Shown piece after piece: positions 48,292-61,379 of a stretch of 64,000 nucleotides of DNA. Origin of the DNA: Vitis vinifera (lineage: Eukaryota; Streptophyta; Magnoliopsida; Vitales; Vitaceae); assembly GCF_030704535.1 (NCBI RefSeq), contig NC_081822.1, forward strand, positions 9,169,001-9,233,000, written 5' to 3'. The notes beneath the pieces were generated by a model that worked only from the letters and a program-made list of their open reading frames with translations, had not been told where the DNA came from and searched no databases. Each line of letters opens with the position of its first letter. Positions within the stretch are counted from its first letter, which is position 1. The position numbers and the translations under genes are program-made.

Positions 48292-50502
48292 TTATTTGCG
48301 GTTAATCTGTTGCACATCCATCCATGGTTTGGCATCACGAAGGCGCTTCTCTTTTGACAGTATATTTGCAAACCTGTGAAATTTAGAGCAATTAGATCAT
48401 TATCAATTAATGATAAAAGAACAGTTAGCATATGTAGAGGGGCTTATGTATTAATCCTACATATAGTTGTTAACTATTGCATGCATTCTCATATGGAATG
48501 AATTACTACTCTAGACTGATTCAATAATTAGCGGACAAAATTTTATACAATGAGTAGTACAGAAGCCAAGACTAATTTGATACCTTATGAGAGCGTCTTC
48601 ATTTGTCTCTTTACTTGAAGGCTCCAAATTCCCAGTTTCCAAGTTCACCCTTGAAACTGGTTTCTTCAACAATCCTTCAGATACTTTCACCAGATTATAC
48701 AAATTATCCTTAGTAGCATAATCAACGGAAGATAATACATGGTTCAATGTATCATCCTGCAATATATATTATTTGAAGGTGTTTCAGGCCTTTAGATTCA
48801 CTGAAGATATGATAAATGAATGAGAAGTTTTAACTGCTTTTGTTTCATTAGTAGCCTCCCAGAAAGGGAAGAGATGTACCTGGATTCGAAGGTAATGTTT
48901 TTCACTTTCTATGGCTCGAAAAACCACAGAAATGTGAAATCAGTTACATGTCCACTTGCTTGATTAAACACATCCCACTAATGGAGCGGATTTGCCCTCT
49001 GTCAACCATTCCCATATACCCCACTTAGCTGCATCATTTGCACTGTACCTCTCTTCAATGTTGCCCGAGCCTGTTCCTAAGGATATTAAAAGAAATCTAC
49101 CATAATCTGTTGGCTTTATAGAAAAGAAATCAGGACTTTCCTAACGAAGCTCTTTAGTTACTTCACCCATAGCAATTAAAGCCTGAAGCGAATCAAAAGT
49201 AGGTCAGAATTTTTTAAAACAACCCATAACTAATTTGTTGTTCGGTGTTGGATATACAATACCGGATTGTTAGCAGCTACACCACCATAGATAAGATTGA
49301 ATGTTCTAGCCCTTTCAGTGGCATAATCTTTGGTTTCAAAAAGATGGGCTGGGAGATAAGTTGGAGCAGCTGAAGTTCCCATGCATATATCCGAGAGTGA
49401 GGCATCTATGGTTGGGTCGTGTTTCACCTAGATCACCATGAGTATAAATAGTAAGTAAATTCCTTTTCTGCCTACGTCAAGAATGAACCCCTCTCACATG
49501 GACTCTGCAGAAAAATGGTGAAATAGTCAATTCCAAAGATTTATACATATATATAACTGAACCTTAAAGCTAGAGAAGATGGTTGGCTGCAGTAGTTTGA
49601 TGTCAAATGTTGGGATTACAACCTTAGTCAAGGTTTGGTGTAATCGGATGTTTCCTAATTTTTCCCTCACTAGGCTATGAAGATATTTGCCATTGTATCT
49701 TGGTCCTAGTAGCGCTCTGATCACTGCCGCAATGTTAGCAAATGGACAACTGATTCTCAAGAAAAATAGGTAGTTCTGTTAGTAACTACACATATGTCTG
49801 TATATATAAAACATTCTGTCACTAATACTGATTATGAGTGTTATTAAAATTATTGTATACCTGTTCTGAGGGAATATTTTAGGGCAGTGCTCAAGGTAAA
49901 AGTGCTGGATATCTATGGCTGCAAACAAAGGGCGGTTATTTATGTTTGGTGCAGTAAGCATGGCAGTGATGAGACTACCTGTGCTTGTCCCTGCGATCAC
50001 ATCGAAATAGTCTGCTATTCTTGCATCCTCACCATCCAGTTTCTAGAGAAAAGGAAAAGAAATGAAAAAACCATTACTACTGTACTACTAACTATTATAA
50101 CATTAATAATAATACTTGTAATAATTAATTACCAAAATTAGGTCATAATAAAATTTTGTATGCTACAAGTACCGTGTACTGGGTAATGCCACAACAAGGT
50201 TTCACCACATGCACCTTAATTTCAAACCATAAAATAATATTATTTTGGTAATACATGATAATTAACACTCTTTATGACATTACTCTACTGTATATATATA
50301 ATCTCAAATTAGCTTGGCTCGCTTTTTGTGATTTCATAACATGCACGCCATTTTTCCTTCTATTGACAACCTGAAGCTCCGCCTCTGGGAAGCTGAGGAT
50401 AGTCCCTGGAATAATTCCTCGTATTCCACCTCCATCAATGCTGAGAATGGTGATTAACTTTCCATAAGTCGAGGGTTTGTGGATTGATTTTTTTTCTTCC
50501 AT
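48292..50502 (-). pseudogene. Patatin-like pseudogene, gene D (full exon set, dead)
   Basis: Exons: 50502-50371, 50042-49861, 49749-49563, 49427-49263, 49182-48880, 48756-48584, 48373-48292. All introns keep GT-AG, and the nominal length is 407 codons. Intact parts include DGGGIRG and GTSTG with Ser64. Lesions: the catalytic Asp of LIDGG is Tyr (LIYGG, residue 214); a TAG stop at codon 14 of exon 5 (49141-49143); and in exon 5 a one-base gain near 48980 offset by a one-base loss near 48940. Clean splice sites and open other exons suggest recent death, or an earlier life as a catalytically inactive protein. Nearest relative: the pseudogene at 27043-34010. Confidence 0.88.
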
Positions 50503-50611
50503 GAGGGAATGGAGTGAAGGTATAAACAAGGAAGAGAGAGAGACAGAAAGAGAAATGTAGATAGATAGGTAATGTCTGCAGCCCTGGATGATCCATGAGT
50601 CTGTATGGTAC

Positions 50612-50618
50612 TTATATA
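50612..50618 (-). promoter_or_regulatory. TATA box of gene D
   Basis: TATATAA on the minus strand, about 110 bp before the ATG. Confidence 0.5.
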
Positions 50619-50737
50619 CTGTCCTTAATTCCACATTCCCTCTTCAGCAATTAATGTTGTGGAACAGATCATATGTTCCTTTGCTACTCTCGGAGGTTAT
50701 GGATGCGGATTGAATAGTCATCATTTGCATATTCAAT

Positions 50738-50877
50738 TGTTAATGTTATCATATACAATTTAGGAATCAGTTAGACTCCGGGTATAGGATATACGTCTGT
50801 ATATAGATGGATGCAGAGGATAATAAGCTGAGGAGAGTTCTCAGTTTCTGTGGGGTTTTTTTTTTAGTATTTTGACA
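50738..50877 (+). mobile_element. Solo LTR of the Copia 1 family
   Basis: 140 bp, TGTTAATGTTATC to AGTATTTTGACA, with a perfect 5-bp duplication TCAAT (50733-50737 and 50878-50882). It carries one copy of the unit that is threefold in the Copia 1 LTRs, and retains the 3' part missing from the Copia 1 5' LTR. Confidence 0.92.
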
Positions 50878-50882
50878 TCAAT

Positions 50883-51477
50883 ATCCAAAGGATAATGGAA
50901 GACTCATCTTCCAATAGGGGCGCTCCTTTATCAAACATGATACTGGAAACTCCCTAAGAATTGTAGGTGAGAGTAGAGACTTGCAGGTAGAAAAATTAGG
51001 TGAAACGAAGGGCAAGTGAGAAAGATATTAGTTAATTTGCTTCATCACGAGCCTCATGAAGTAGAAGTACAACAATGACAACATGCAGGATAATTGCCTT
51101 ATATAGTTGATAAAAAAATTCACGTTCTTCTACAGGTGGGCGGATATATGAAGAATAATGATGACGATGTTCAAATTTCAGTGGAGGCCATAATATGTGT
51201 TTGCAAAAGATGGTCCACGGTGGTTGCTGCACCAGATGAACCTAGCTCCATAAATATCTCCATATATCTCCGATTTAATAAATAAAAATGAAGATAATGA
51301 CTATATTTCAAAGTGCTAATTATGATAGCTTAGACAGAAATATACTCTTGTTTGTCTTGTGGAAACTTCTCATGAATTATTGAATAATTGGGGAAATTGG
51401 CATTTATTATTGGAAGGTATGTAATAAAGAACTTAGCTTTATTCTACTTTCCATGGCTTGCAAAGCTCCGTTAGCCA
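50883..51477. other. Flank duplicated at about 63460-63745
   Basis: 51170-51477 matches 63460-63745 (AGTGCTAAT, ATATACTCTTG, TTGGCATTTATTATTGGAAGG). No gene. Confidence 0.65.
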
Positions 51478-52990
51478 ACAAAAGATGCTTAGGTTGAGTT
51501 TGTGTGCATAGCAGCCAGCTGTTAGCCCCTTGACTTAGAGCATGCGGCACCAAGGCCTCATGGGCAGCACCTTGGCCCCATAAGTGGCCTATAACAAAGG
51601 AAAGGTGGCACAGGGGTGCAATGCTTTGTGCAAGGAGGAGACTTGGTGAGCCATGGGCACCAATGTCATAGCCCATTGCAACACCAAGATGAACTTGGAC
51701 AAGCCATAGCAATGCAATAGCAACAAATCCAACTCAAGCATGATGTGTGTGATGCTTGGCACAAGGGAGCAATGCCTTGTGCGAGGAGATGAGGAGTCAT
51801 GAGCACAATGTCATGACTCATTGCTGTATCAAGAAGAGGGTTTGGGCAAGGTAAGGAGCCGCAATAGCAACAAGACAGATGCATGAGCAGATTGCCTTGG
51901 TATAGATGTAAGGGGAACACACAAACATGGCTGGTTGGCACCTCAAGGAGCACCAAGGGCCTATAGATGCACACAGCAGGCTGATAGGGGCATGTTGCGA
52001 GGTGTACATACCAAGAGAGGATTTGGCACGCACACAAGCTACATAGAGAATGAGCAACAAGTTGTCTAGAGACACTACAACAAGCTAGTGAGGCATGTTG
52101 CAAAGTGTTCATGCCAAGAGAGGGCTTGGCATGCACATGGGCTGCATAGAGAACATGCAGCAGGTTGCCTAGAGATGCTACAACTAGTTGGTAAGGCATG
52201 TTGCGAGGAATGTCAACCAAGAGAGGGCTTGGCACACACATGAGTTGCATACAGATGCATGCAGCAGGCTGCCTAGAGATGTAATAACAAGTGGACGAAT
52301 CAAGCACATGAGTAGATTGACTAAAGGCACAAGAGTGGGCAAAGTTGAGGCAAAACACAAGAGAGACATCTTGGCATTAGAGCAAGCCCAAGAAATGTGT
52401 TGCACCACAAACCAAGGACTTGAATGATTGGTATGTGGACTAGGGCAAGTAGTAGCAACATGAGGAATTTCAAATGGATGAGGAATGGGATGAAGATATT
52501 TGAAATCTCAAAGTTGGATTCAAAGTGTGACTTGAGTTTGAATAGGAGTTTTTATTTTTATTATAATTGTAGTTTGAGTAGGACTATGATTTTTTGTCCT
52601 TAGTATAAATAGGAGTGGTTGGTGTCCAAGCGTGTGAATAAGAGTTTGGGTAGAACTAGGATTATTGGTTCCTAATCAAAATAGGAGTGGTTGGTGCCAC
52701 ATCTATAAAAAGAGGGTTGAAATGCCTTTCAGGAAATCATGAGAAGGATCATGAATGAAATAGCATGAGAGAGCATGAACTCACCAAAGAGATTATGAAT
52801 TCTTGCTGAGTTATGTTTTGTATTGTTATTTAAATCAAAAATAAAATTCAGGGTGGGGGGATTGAACCCTATAACCTTGTGTGTCTTTGTGGGTTTTCCT
52901 GATTGCAAACTCATGTCGATTTTTAGTAAGTTGGCTTTACAGGTTCTAAGAGCTGTAGGGACGTGAAAAACTTGTGACGAAAGTTTGTGC
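51478..52990. mobile_element. Unclassified 1.5-kb insertion with tandem repeats
   Basis: The flanks 51170-51477 and 52991-53350 are contiguous at 63460-64000, which shows that this block is an insertion, or was lost there. It is GC-richer than its surroundings. It ends with a sequence (CTGATTGCAAACTC, GTTTGTGCCCATGACA) that could be an LTR end, but no TG start or clear target duplication was found. No credible protein is encoded. Confidence 0.6.
51990..52290. repeat. Tandem repeat, three 103-bp units
   Basis: Units start GCATGTTGC at 51990, 52093 and 52196, an exact 103-base period. Each carries CCAAGAGAGG.TTGGCA and GTTGCCTAGAGA-like words. Weaker 150-bp copies of a CAATGC.TTGTGC.AGGAG unit precede it at about 51619 and 51769. 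Confidence 0.85.
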
Positions 52991-53664
52991 CCATGACACC
53001 AGCCCATATTGAGATTGAAATTCAATCCCAATCCAAACTAGATAGTGTTTTCAGCCTTACTTTCCTCCAGTAATATTGCTTGTACAGTTCTGCATTTTTA
53101 TTTTTTTATTTTTTTATTTTTTCTGTGGATAATAGTAATTGAGAAAAGCTATATATGTAGATGCACTCACTGATAATCAGGGAGAGTAGGAGAGTCTCAA
53201 TCAAAAACAACAATTTATTTTGACAATCTGGTTAAATCCATACTAACATGCATAAGTATTCCTGCTTTTATGCATGGTTCAGGTCTCAGAATCGTCCTTC
53301 CAATAAATATGATAATTTTTTTCCAGATATATACAACGGTCAAAGAAGTAATTATCCTGATCCCATTCCTTTCTTTTTTTCTTTTCCCCTATATGTTGCA
53401 TATGGTTGTCTATGTCATAACTTGATTAATACGATGAAAATCTTAAAATATAAAATAAACATTATTTTCTTACAGAAACAATTAATAAATGACAAATTTA
53501 AGGTATACATCTTAGTACAACCTTTTGGGAGAGAAAATAGAAGAATCAATCAAATTACAATATTTTGAAGTATAATTATTACTATATATGCAACCCATGC
53601 TTTGGCCATATTGGACACATAGAGACAAGGCCTACTGATATATACCAGAACAATATATATCGCA
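52991..53664. other. 3' flank of gene C, no gene
   Basis: 53040-53370 matches 63800-63990, and 53390-53664 matches the 3' flank of gene B. Nothing else is recognised. Confidence 0.6.
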
Positions 53665-55831
53665 CTACTTCAAGTTTTTCATGGGATTTGGTGATCTTGT
53701 CTCTCGGAGTCTCTTCTCATCAGAGAGTAGCTTTGCAAACCTGCAAGGAGCACATAATCAACTGTGCTGTTATAACAAAATTATAAAAATGTCTAATACC
53801 TTGATCAATTTAATTTCATTCCATACCTTTTAAGAGCCTCTTCATTAGTGCCACCATTTTCAACTGGCTCAGAGAGACCTGTCTCCAAGTTCACCCTTGA
53901 AACTGGTTTCTTCAGCAGCCTTTCTCCGATTTTCACAAGGTTGTCCAAGTTTTCCTCGGTTGTGACATCAACTGAAGCATCTTTTCCACGTAGTGTGTCA
54001 TCCTAATTTGAAATAGTTCAAGCAAAAATATTCAGTGCACAGGAAGCTTTAAGCCAAAAGCCAAATGGAAATTAACATGAGCATGTATAGGAGCATACTT
54101 GGATTCGGAGGTAGTTATCTTCAGAATGAAGGGCTTGGAAAACCATGGAAATATGGAAATCAACCATATCTGCACTTGCTTGCATAAACACATCCACCAA
54201 AGGAGTGGAACCACCATGAAGTAGCCAACCCAAAACGCCCCATTTGGCTGCCATTTTGGCATTGTATTTCTGTTCCGACTTTGGAGAGCCAGTGCCTATT
54301 GAGATCACTAGAAAGCGGCCAAAGTCCATGTACTTAATTGGGAAGAAATCTGGGTTTCTGTCGAAAACCTGTTTTGTTACTTGGGTTATGGCAACTAAAG
54401 CCTGGACCATGGTGCCAAAAGAAGAAAAAAGACACAAGTCAGGTTAATATTTCAATAATGACTCTTTGTTATATATGATTACTTTAAGGGATAATCAAAG
54501 TACCGGATTATTTGCGGCAACACCACCATCAATAAGATCGAATTCCTGTGTTTTTCCTTCTTTATCTTGGTTTTTAAAGTAATAGGCAGGAAAGTATGTT
54601 GGTGCTGCAGAGCTGCCAATGCATATGTCAGCCAGTGGAGCATCCAAACTTGGGGATCTCTTCACCTGCATATATGAGGTTAAGCTTTTGTTACATGCAT
54701 ATTTAATTAATTAATTCTAAATACCATAGCCGTTAAAATCAATCTAGATGAGCAACCCTTGCCCATCAATTGGGCTGCCACCACCCAAACCCGATTAAAC
54801 CGAGGGCCGAAAGGGTAAAGCCAAAGAGAAAGAGCAAGAGCAACCTCATAGGTGGAGAAAATGGTTGGCTGCAAACTCTTGATATCAAAAGTTGGAATAA
54901 CCACACTGGTCAAGGTCTCATGCAACCAGGTCCCTCCTAGTTTCTCCTTTATGAGGCTTTTGAGGTACTTCCCATCGTACTTGGGCCCAACTATTGATCT
55001 CAGTATGCTCATGATCCAGCCAAAAATACCCCTGCCATTAAAATAAAATGCTTTTGTTAGTTACCGTATGAAAATTCAACAAGACGTAATCCTAGGTTTT
55101 CACATACTCTATGAATCAACCTTCTAAAGAAGAAGCAAGGGCAGAAAGTATCAAATGTTACCTTATCTGTGGAAAGATTTTAGGGCCATGCTCCAGATAA
55201 AAAGGCCTGATGTCTTTGGCTGCAAATAGAGGACGCTTCTGATCATCCGGAGCAGTTAGCATAGCAGCCACAAGACCACCTGTGCTTGTTCCAGCAATCA
55301 CGTCGAAGTAGTCTGCAATCCTTGCATCATCACCATCCAGCTCCTGATTCAACATTGTATTGTTTGTGGTTAGTGTTACCTCAATCCATTATCTTGTGTT
55401 GAGCAGTAACATATACAAATCGAGATTGTTGGGAGGTCGCATTCTTCATAATTTTCTATATGAGGATTGCATATGCTATGCGCAATACAACAAATTTAAA
55501 AATATAGAAGTAAGGTGGGTAAGTAGGTGAGTGGGATTGAATAATTAGTATTTGAATTGTAAATATTCATTGTTGTTTAAAGTTGTGTAGGGGTAATTTT
55601 TCATATTTTTTAAAGAAAAGTCACTATAAGAGCCCTACTTTGATAGAGATGAAATATATACAAATGATCATCCACATAATCTTAAATAACTTATACCTGA
55701 AGGTGTGATTCCAGGCAAGCAAGGATAGTTGCAGGGATGATGCCCCTGATACCACCTCCATCAATACTAAGAATGGTTACCAGGTTACCATAAGTTGGGG
55801 GCTGGACTTGAGGTAAGAGTGATTTCTCCAT
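53665..55831 (-). CDS. Patatin-like phospholipase, gene C (intact, 406 aa)
   Basis: Seven exons: 55831-55697, 55343-55162, 55031-54845, 54665-54504, 54401-54099, 54002-53827, 53740-53665. All introns are GT-AG and the frame is open for 406 codons plus TAG. It starts [26 protein letters not shown] begins near residue 24, the nucleophile is Ser65 in GTSTGG, and the acid is Asp214 in [11 protein letters not shown]. The family acts as a non-specific lipid acyl hydrolase releasing fatty acids from membrane lipids. No signal peptide or membrane segment is seen, so a soluble cytosolic enzyme is likely. It is near-identical in layout to gene B and still has the acceptor that B lost (TTAG before exon 6). 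Its upstream flank is shared with the dead gene at 9412-16364. Confidence 0.94.
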
Positions 55832-56020
55832 CTTAAGAGTGATGAATGTAAGATTGTGTGCCCTGAGTAACTGGCAACAAGAAATTAGAAAGCCTTGAAT
55901 AAGAAAAAGATGTGAAGAAAAAGAACCAAGAAGGGTGGCCTTGAATAAGAAAGGGATGAGAAAAGAAATTAAACTCAAGTTGTCTTCGCTCTTGTGTTGG
56001 ATTGCATTGTTCATAATCTC

Positions 56021-56028
56021 TATTTATA
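56021..56028 (-). promoter_or_regulatory. TATA box of gene C
   Basis: TATAAATA on the minus strand, about 190 bp before the ATG, collinear with the gene B box. Confidence 0.6.
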
Positions 56029-56164
56029 GGCAAATATAGAGAACGTAGTTACTGATAAGGATTTGAACATCAAGAAAATTTGGGGAACATGAGATGGCCA
56101 TAGGAGTGCATGGCCATCTTTGACGTTGTCCATGGTCCAAGTTATATTTCTGAGACTGCAAACT

Positions 56165-57992
56165 ATAATTCCTACATTTTTTGAAGATACAGAATTTCCT
56201 TGCGTGAGAACTCACGATTGACTTGTAGGTAATGTAATATGTTCATCAGGTCTGCTTCAAACACAAAGCCCCATTCCCAGATATCCTTTTAGTATGTGGT
56301 CAACGTACTCCAATAATAGGATATTGTTTATCAGTCACCTTAATTGGAGAATGTTTCTGCACACCCAAAATGGGGCGTGGTTTTAGCATCAAGGAATTAT
56401 CATCTTCATTTGCTTGTTTGAATTGTGATGTATGAGACCGATGACTTGTCCTAATTGTTAGGATTTATCTGAAAAAAAAAAAAAGGTCTAAGCTTGCTGC
56501 TTCTTCTAGGGTCATGGAAAAGCTTGCATACCATATAAAGCGCTTTCTTCCTTATCCATGTATCTATCATGGAAGAGCATCATGATAATTTTTTTCCTGT
56601 AAATTTACTGATTATTGCTTTGCATTAAAGGATGAAGCTCTTTTTGTACAAAGGCTTATTTCAAAAGCGTAACATGATTGTGAGATCAATTGATCTACTG
56701 TTAGATAATTTGCAGGCAATTAGTAATCTTTTTCTAATTAACCATTTTATTAATAGTGATGTTGGTCAAAAAATAAGCATGGATGCAGGGATGCTCAACT
56801 GTGAGTAATTAATAGTTAAGCATTATCCTAATCTCTCATATATGAACAAATCTCTTTGTTCATAACCAGCGGGTCGCATTTGAGAACATGATGTGACATG
56901 CAAAATAAAGGGATCCTCTTATCCATATGCCATTACTCATGAGAAGAAATTCCGGTTCTATTTCACCATTTTTCCTCAGGGAATTAATTATGGAATTGTC
57001 CCAAAGTACCAAGGAAAAGACGTGGCAGGCAGTCGGTGAATTAAGTTAATCGTTAGATGGTGAGGAAAAACTCATTATTTTAAATTATCTTTGGTGTCAT
57101 ATGCCATGATATGCTAGTTAATCCAACCGTATCAGACATTGCTACTTATAATTGACGAACAAAAGTTAACTCTTGCTTGAAATCAAATTAATTCCTACTA
57201 TTCCTTTAATTTTTATATGTACACAGAATGGCCTTTATCATATCTTAACTGTTCATCAAATGTGCTGCGTGCGCCTTGGATGTGGAGATCGATATGCCTG
57301 CTTCCAACGCTGGTATAATACCACGTTTTCCATGTGCTCTGTATATATACATATTATAAATTTCATAGTCTGTGCACTCTTCATGCGTGGCATTTCGAGT
57401 ATTTTAAACACAGAGAACCTTTTACATGGTTAACAACTAAAGAAAGGTAAACTAATGAACATGCATATATATATCTATGCTTGTGCTTACAACAATGATT
57501 ATTTTGATCTTCTATGATAGTGAAATCACATTCATCTCTTATATATATGATTAGTATAACTAGCAGTATTGGACGTCATGCCGTTACATGACAACATGGC
57601 ACCATGCTCGATCATCATTGGTTATATATGTTGTTCATTTGTTCATTATATATTAACATGAAACATATGGTACGGAGCACCAGGACAAATCAAACTTTTA
57701 ATCATTGCATACACGGCATCATGTTGATTATATATTTATATATACACACACGCGTGAGAGAAAGAGATACATGATGATGTGTTATGATTGATCACACTTA
57801 CATTTTTACCTACTAAATAAGGTGTAACATCTAAAAAAAATTAAAATGAAAGTGAAATTAGAAAAGAGTACATATGTGATATCTCACATTACATCGGATG
57901 GGATGAAGGTTTCTAACACTATATAAGTATAAATTTATTTTAATCTTATAAACGCGTTTTAAAGTCATAAAGGTTTTATTAGACTTAAAGCA

Positions 57993-58031
<39 letters not shown>

Positions 58032-59350
58032 TTAGAAAGTGTCTTAAATTCCTAATTAATATTCTTTTTTTACAAAGAATATTGTATAAAATATTTCTTA
58101 AGTTGATATACAATTGCACTATTTTTTCTATAAAATAAGGAAACTTATTGGAAATATATTTATAAATATTCATGAGGAGAAAATGTTATGAAATGGAGAT
58201 GGACTCTGAAAAATGATACGAGATTTATAAAGATGTGAGGAAGACTAAGAGACATTCAATGAAGCGAGAGACTCGTGGGCTTGTGGTTCAGGGTGTTGAT
58301 ATAAAAAGTTGTGAAACATGGAATGTTTCGGGAACCTAATAATTGCATCTAATTATGTCCTTTGTAATTTTTTCTATGAAAATTTTTCTTTTATTCATGG
58401 ATATAAACATGATTAGTCGAACCATGTTAAAACCTCATGTATCATTGTTTTAATTATTTTATCTTTGTATTCTTGAACTAAGATTGTTTGCATTAAAACT
58501 TTTGCTAGCACAACAATGGTAAAATGTGGGTCATTGCAAATGGTATTAAAACCAATCCTCAACCCTGATGTGGGGGTTTGTTTGGCCCTATAAGAAGTGT
58601 CTGTCAATTTGATCTTGCAATTTCATATGACATAATGAAGACGTTGTGTTTGTATAAGAAGATGATTGTGATATCCTATATTAAAGGGAGAAAGTTTCTA
58701 ATACTATATAAATATGACCTCCTTTTTAGCTTTTAAATATGTTTTGAAGCTGTGAATGCTCCTTTAAACTCAAAATGAACATCTATACAGTTGAACATGA
58801 GTCTTTACAACATTGTAAAGGAAAGGAAAGACGGTGAAGGAGACTTTTTACCATATATTTAATTATTAATTTTAAAAATAAGTTTGGTTTACATATCCTC
58901 TTCAAGTTATTTTACTAATTTATTATTCATTTCTATTACTCAATTATACAATGATTATCATACAAAAATGTTCCCTTTTTAATATTGGGGGAGGTACGTA
59001 CTATTGTTTCACTAAAAACGACGTTGTATTACTTGGCAAACAAAGGTGGCAGCAAGTTTAGAATAATGCAATATTTAACTTTGCATGCGTTATATTCCTT
59101 TGTAATGTTATTCATTTTCACTAGCTGTAATTTTTTATTGACTTGGGCGGTGTCGGCTCCAAAAAGGCTGCATCAGTGCCTAGTCATTTCTCAATCAGAT
59201 ATATATATCTGGACCATTAGGGCACCAAGATAATATTTTTGTGTTTGTGTCGCTGTTGTCCTTCCAAATTATCTATCGTTACATCTAAATAATTTGTTTT
59301 CTCGTGACTGTAGTTTTTAATATAAAGTTTATTCAGATAACCCAGCTTTT
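56165..59350. repeat. Upstream flank of gene C (partner 17157-19460)
   Basis: Non-coding and collinear with 17157-19460, with an extra block at 56465-56800 and another at 57770-58800 (AT-rich, no gene). The module TACTTGGCAAACAAAG occurs once at 58979-59130. 59140-59240 is the best-conserved block (GGCTGCATCAGTGCCTAGT). Confidence 0.7.
57996..58027. repeat. (AT)n microsatellite
   Basis: About 16 AT units inside the upstream flank of gene C. Confidence 0.9.
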
Positions 59351-61020
59351 AATCTTGAATTTAAAAAAGGATAATCCAAAATTTAATAATGAAAATGAAA
59401 AGAAAAAACAATGGGTACCAGACCAAGATGACGATGATGGACCGTTGCGTCCGAGCTGAATGTTGCATGTACTTGGTTCAAAATCTTTGGAGATGCATGC
59501 ACTAGGGTCAGATACATGGACGGTCCTATTGATTTTTCTATTAGGATTTCGATGTTATTACATGCATCATGCATCATACAATTTCTTATTTTTAAGTATA
59601 CAAATATTGTAACATCCAAGCATCTGTTACCCAATAAGTTATTAAGTTATTCACTAATTCCTTGTGATCAACTATCAACAAAACCTAAATCTTTGGTTAA
59701 GTGACATTTCTATACATTTAAGAAGACAGAAGAAGAGAGGAGGCATAGTTCTTCTCTTCTTTGAATCTTCCGGACTGCAACAAGGGTTTAGGAAAATGGG
59801 TATATTGAAGTTACCAAAGGCAAGGAGAAGTTATAGGGTGCATGTCAGGCATTTTCCCCTGCTAGGTGGGTCGCTTACTTGTATGTGTCATCTAGTTAAA
59901 CAATATATTATCTTCACTTCTTTTTTGTAACAACAATATGCTCTCTACAAAGGAGCAGGGAAGATTATGCTATAAAATATTTAACAAGCAAATCAAATTA
60001 AATCTAATCACAACTCTTGAGACGTCAGGTAATGAAGGAAGCCTAGTTGCAATGTTGGTTAATTAATATAACTACATGAACAAGGGAAGGAGGAAATTCT
60101 GACAAAAGAGTCATTCATTTAAGTGAAGTATAAGATCATGTCGTCCCATAATGCTAAAAAGAGGAAAAGAGAAAGCAACTAATGATTGAGTTGAAGAATA
60201 TAAAGTCTGAGTGTTTAGTTAGGTTGACATTTCTGAATAAAAATTTCTAGGTGTCTTACAACTCTACTTTCTAAATCCTTTCTCAAACTACTTGCCTAAT
60301 GAAGATCAAGTTGTAGAAACTACTTAGAGACCAAGGTATGTGCTTGAGGTTTGTAGATGGATGAAATTGAATCAACCAAGTTTTTCAAATTGAATTTTTC
60401 TTAAACTATTTTTTAAAAGGAGTTGAGAAGCAAGGCAACAATTTTTTAACTAGGTGTTTATGTGTTATGTTTAAGAATCAATCCATATTTGGGTAAGATC
60501 AATCCAAATTTCGTTGGATCTTTTCCTAACTGTTGCATTGAGGATTTCCTTTCTTTTTAAATCCAAAGGTTTTCAATTTAGGGTAGGGAACACCATAAAC
60601 TCTAGTAGTCATCTCTCACTCTTACTGAGTTTTCTCTCTTTTTATACCAAATTAGGAGTGTTTAGCTATCAATAAAATCTCCTTTCTCCCTTGATTTCCA
60701 AATCGCTTTTCATAAGATTTTCTTAAATATTAGTTGGTTCTTCTATTTCATTCATCTCTTTCAAGAAGAGGTTGAGATCAAACTTGATATAGGCTTCAAA
60801 TATGTTCTCAAAGATGAAAGTATGTGATTGAGCGAAAAGGTGTTGGTCAAATAGTCCATGAAGGATTGGTAAATTTAAGTTAGGGAAATCTTTATACATA
60901 TTAGTTGATTTTTATAGTGGAAGTTTTTTATTGTTGATACGTAGATACATGATTTTTTATCTCTTAGGATATTTTTCACATAAAAAACTAGTGTTAATGT
61001 CTCTATCTCTCTTATTTTCT
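59351..61020. other. No gene recognised
   Basis: AT-rich sequence with short ORFs only (under 90 codons), none with a familiar motif. 60400-60800 has pyrimidine-rich stretches and a CTTTTTATACC word that could be an old LTR, not supported further. Confidence 0.4.
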
Positions 61021-61049
61021 AATTATTGGTTTCATTTGTTACTAGAGCA

Positions 61050-61375
61050 TATATATTGGATAGATTGAAATTGGCAAAACAATGATGAAAATTTCAAAAA
61101 ATTGGAGCAACGAGATTTCACCCCACATATCATATTGAGCCCCTCCAACACACAATATTTCACCCAAAAATTAGTGATATGTTGATTTCGTGCAACATAT
61201 CTAAGAAATATCATAAATTTCAGTGTAATATTGGAGTATCATCAGTAAATCAATGGAACATCGACAAATTTCAAAAAAATTATAGCAATGAGAGTTTGCC
61301 CTACGTGTCATATCATTACCTTCCAACAAGCGATATTTCACTGAAAATTGATGATATTTTGTGACGTTTTCAACA
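61050..61375. repeat. Degenerate tandem pair, about 180-bp units
   Basis: AAATTTCAAAAAATTGGAGCAA...CAATATTTCACC (from about 61085) recurs as AAATTTCAAAAAAATTATAGCAA...CGATATTTCACTG (from about 61262). Non-coding. Confidence 0.5.
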
Positions 61376-61379
61376 CTAG

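Noticed and set aside
51666..52358. A 230-codon open frame on the minus strand, the longest non-TE-like ORF outside known genes
   Set aside because: It overlays the tandem repeats, is Cys/Leu-rich without a known motif, and repeats with the DNA period; most likely a by-product of repetitive GC-richer DNA.
53248..53568. A 106-codon plus-strand frame downstream of gene C
   Set aside because: Low-complexity, in flank shared with gene B where it is not conserved as an ORF.
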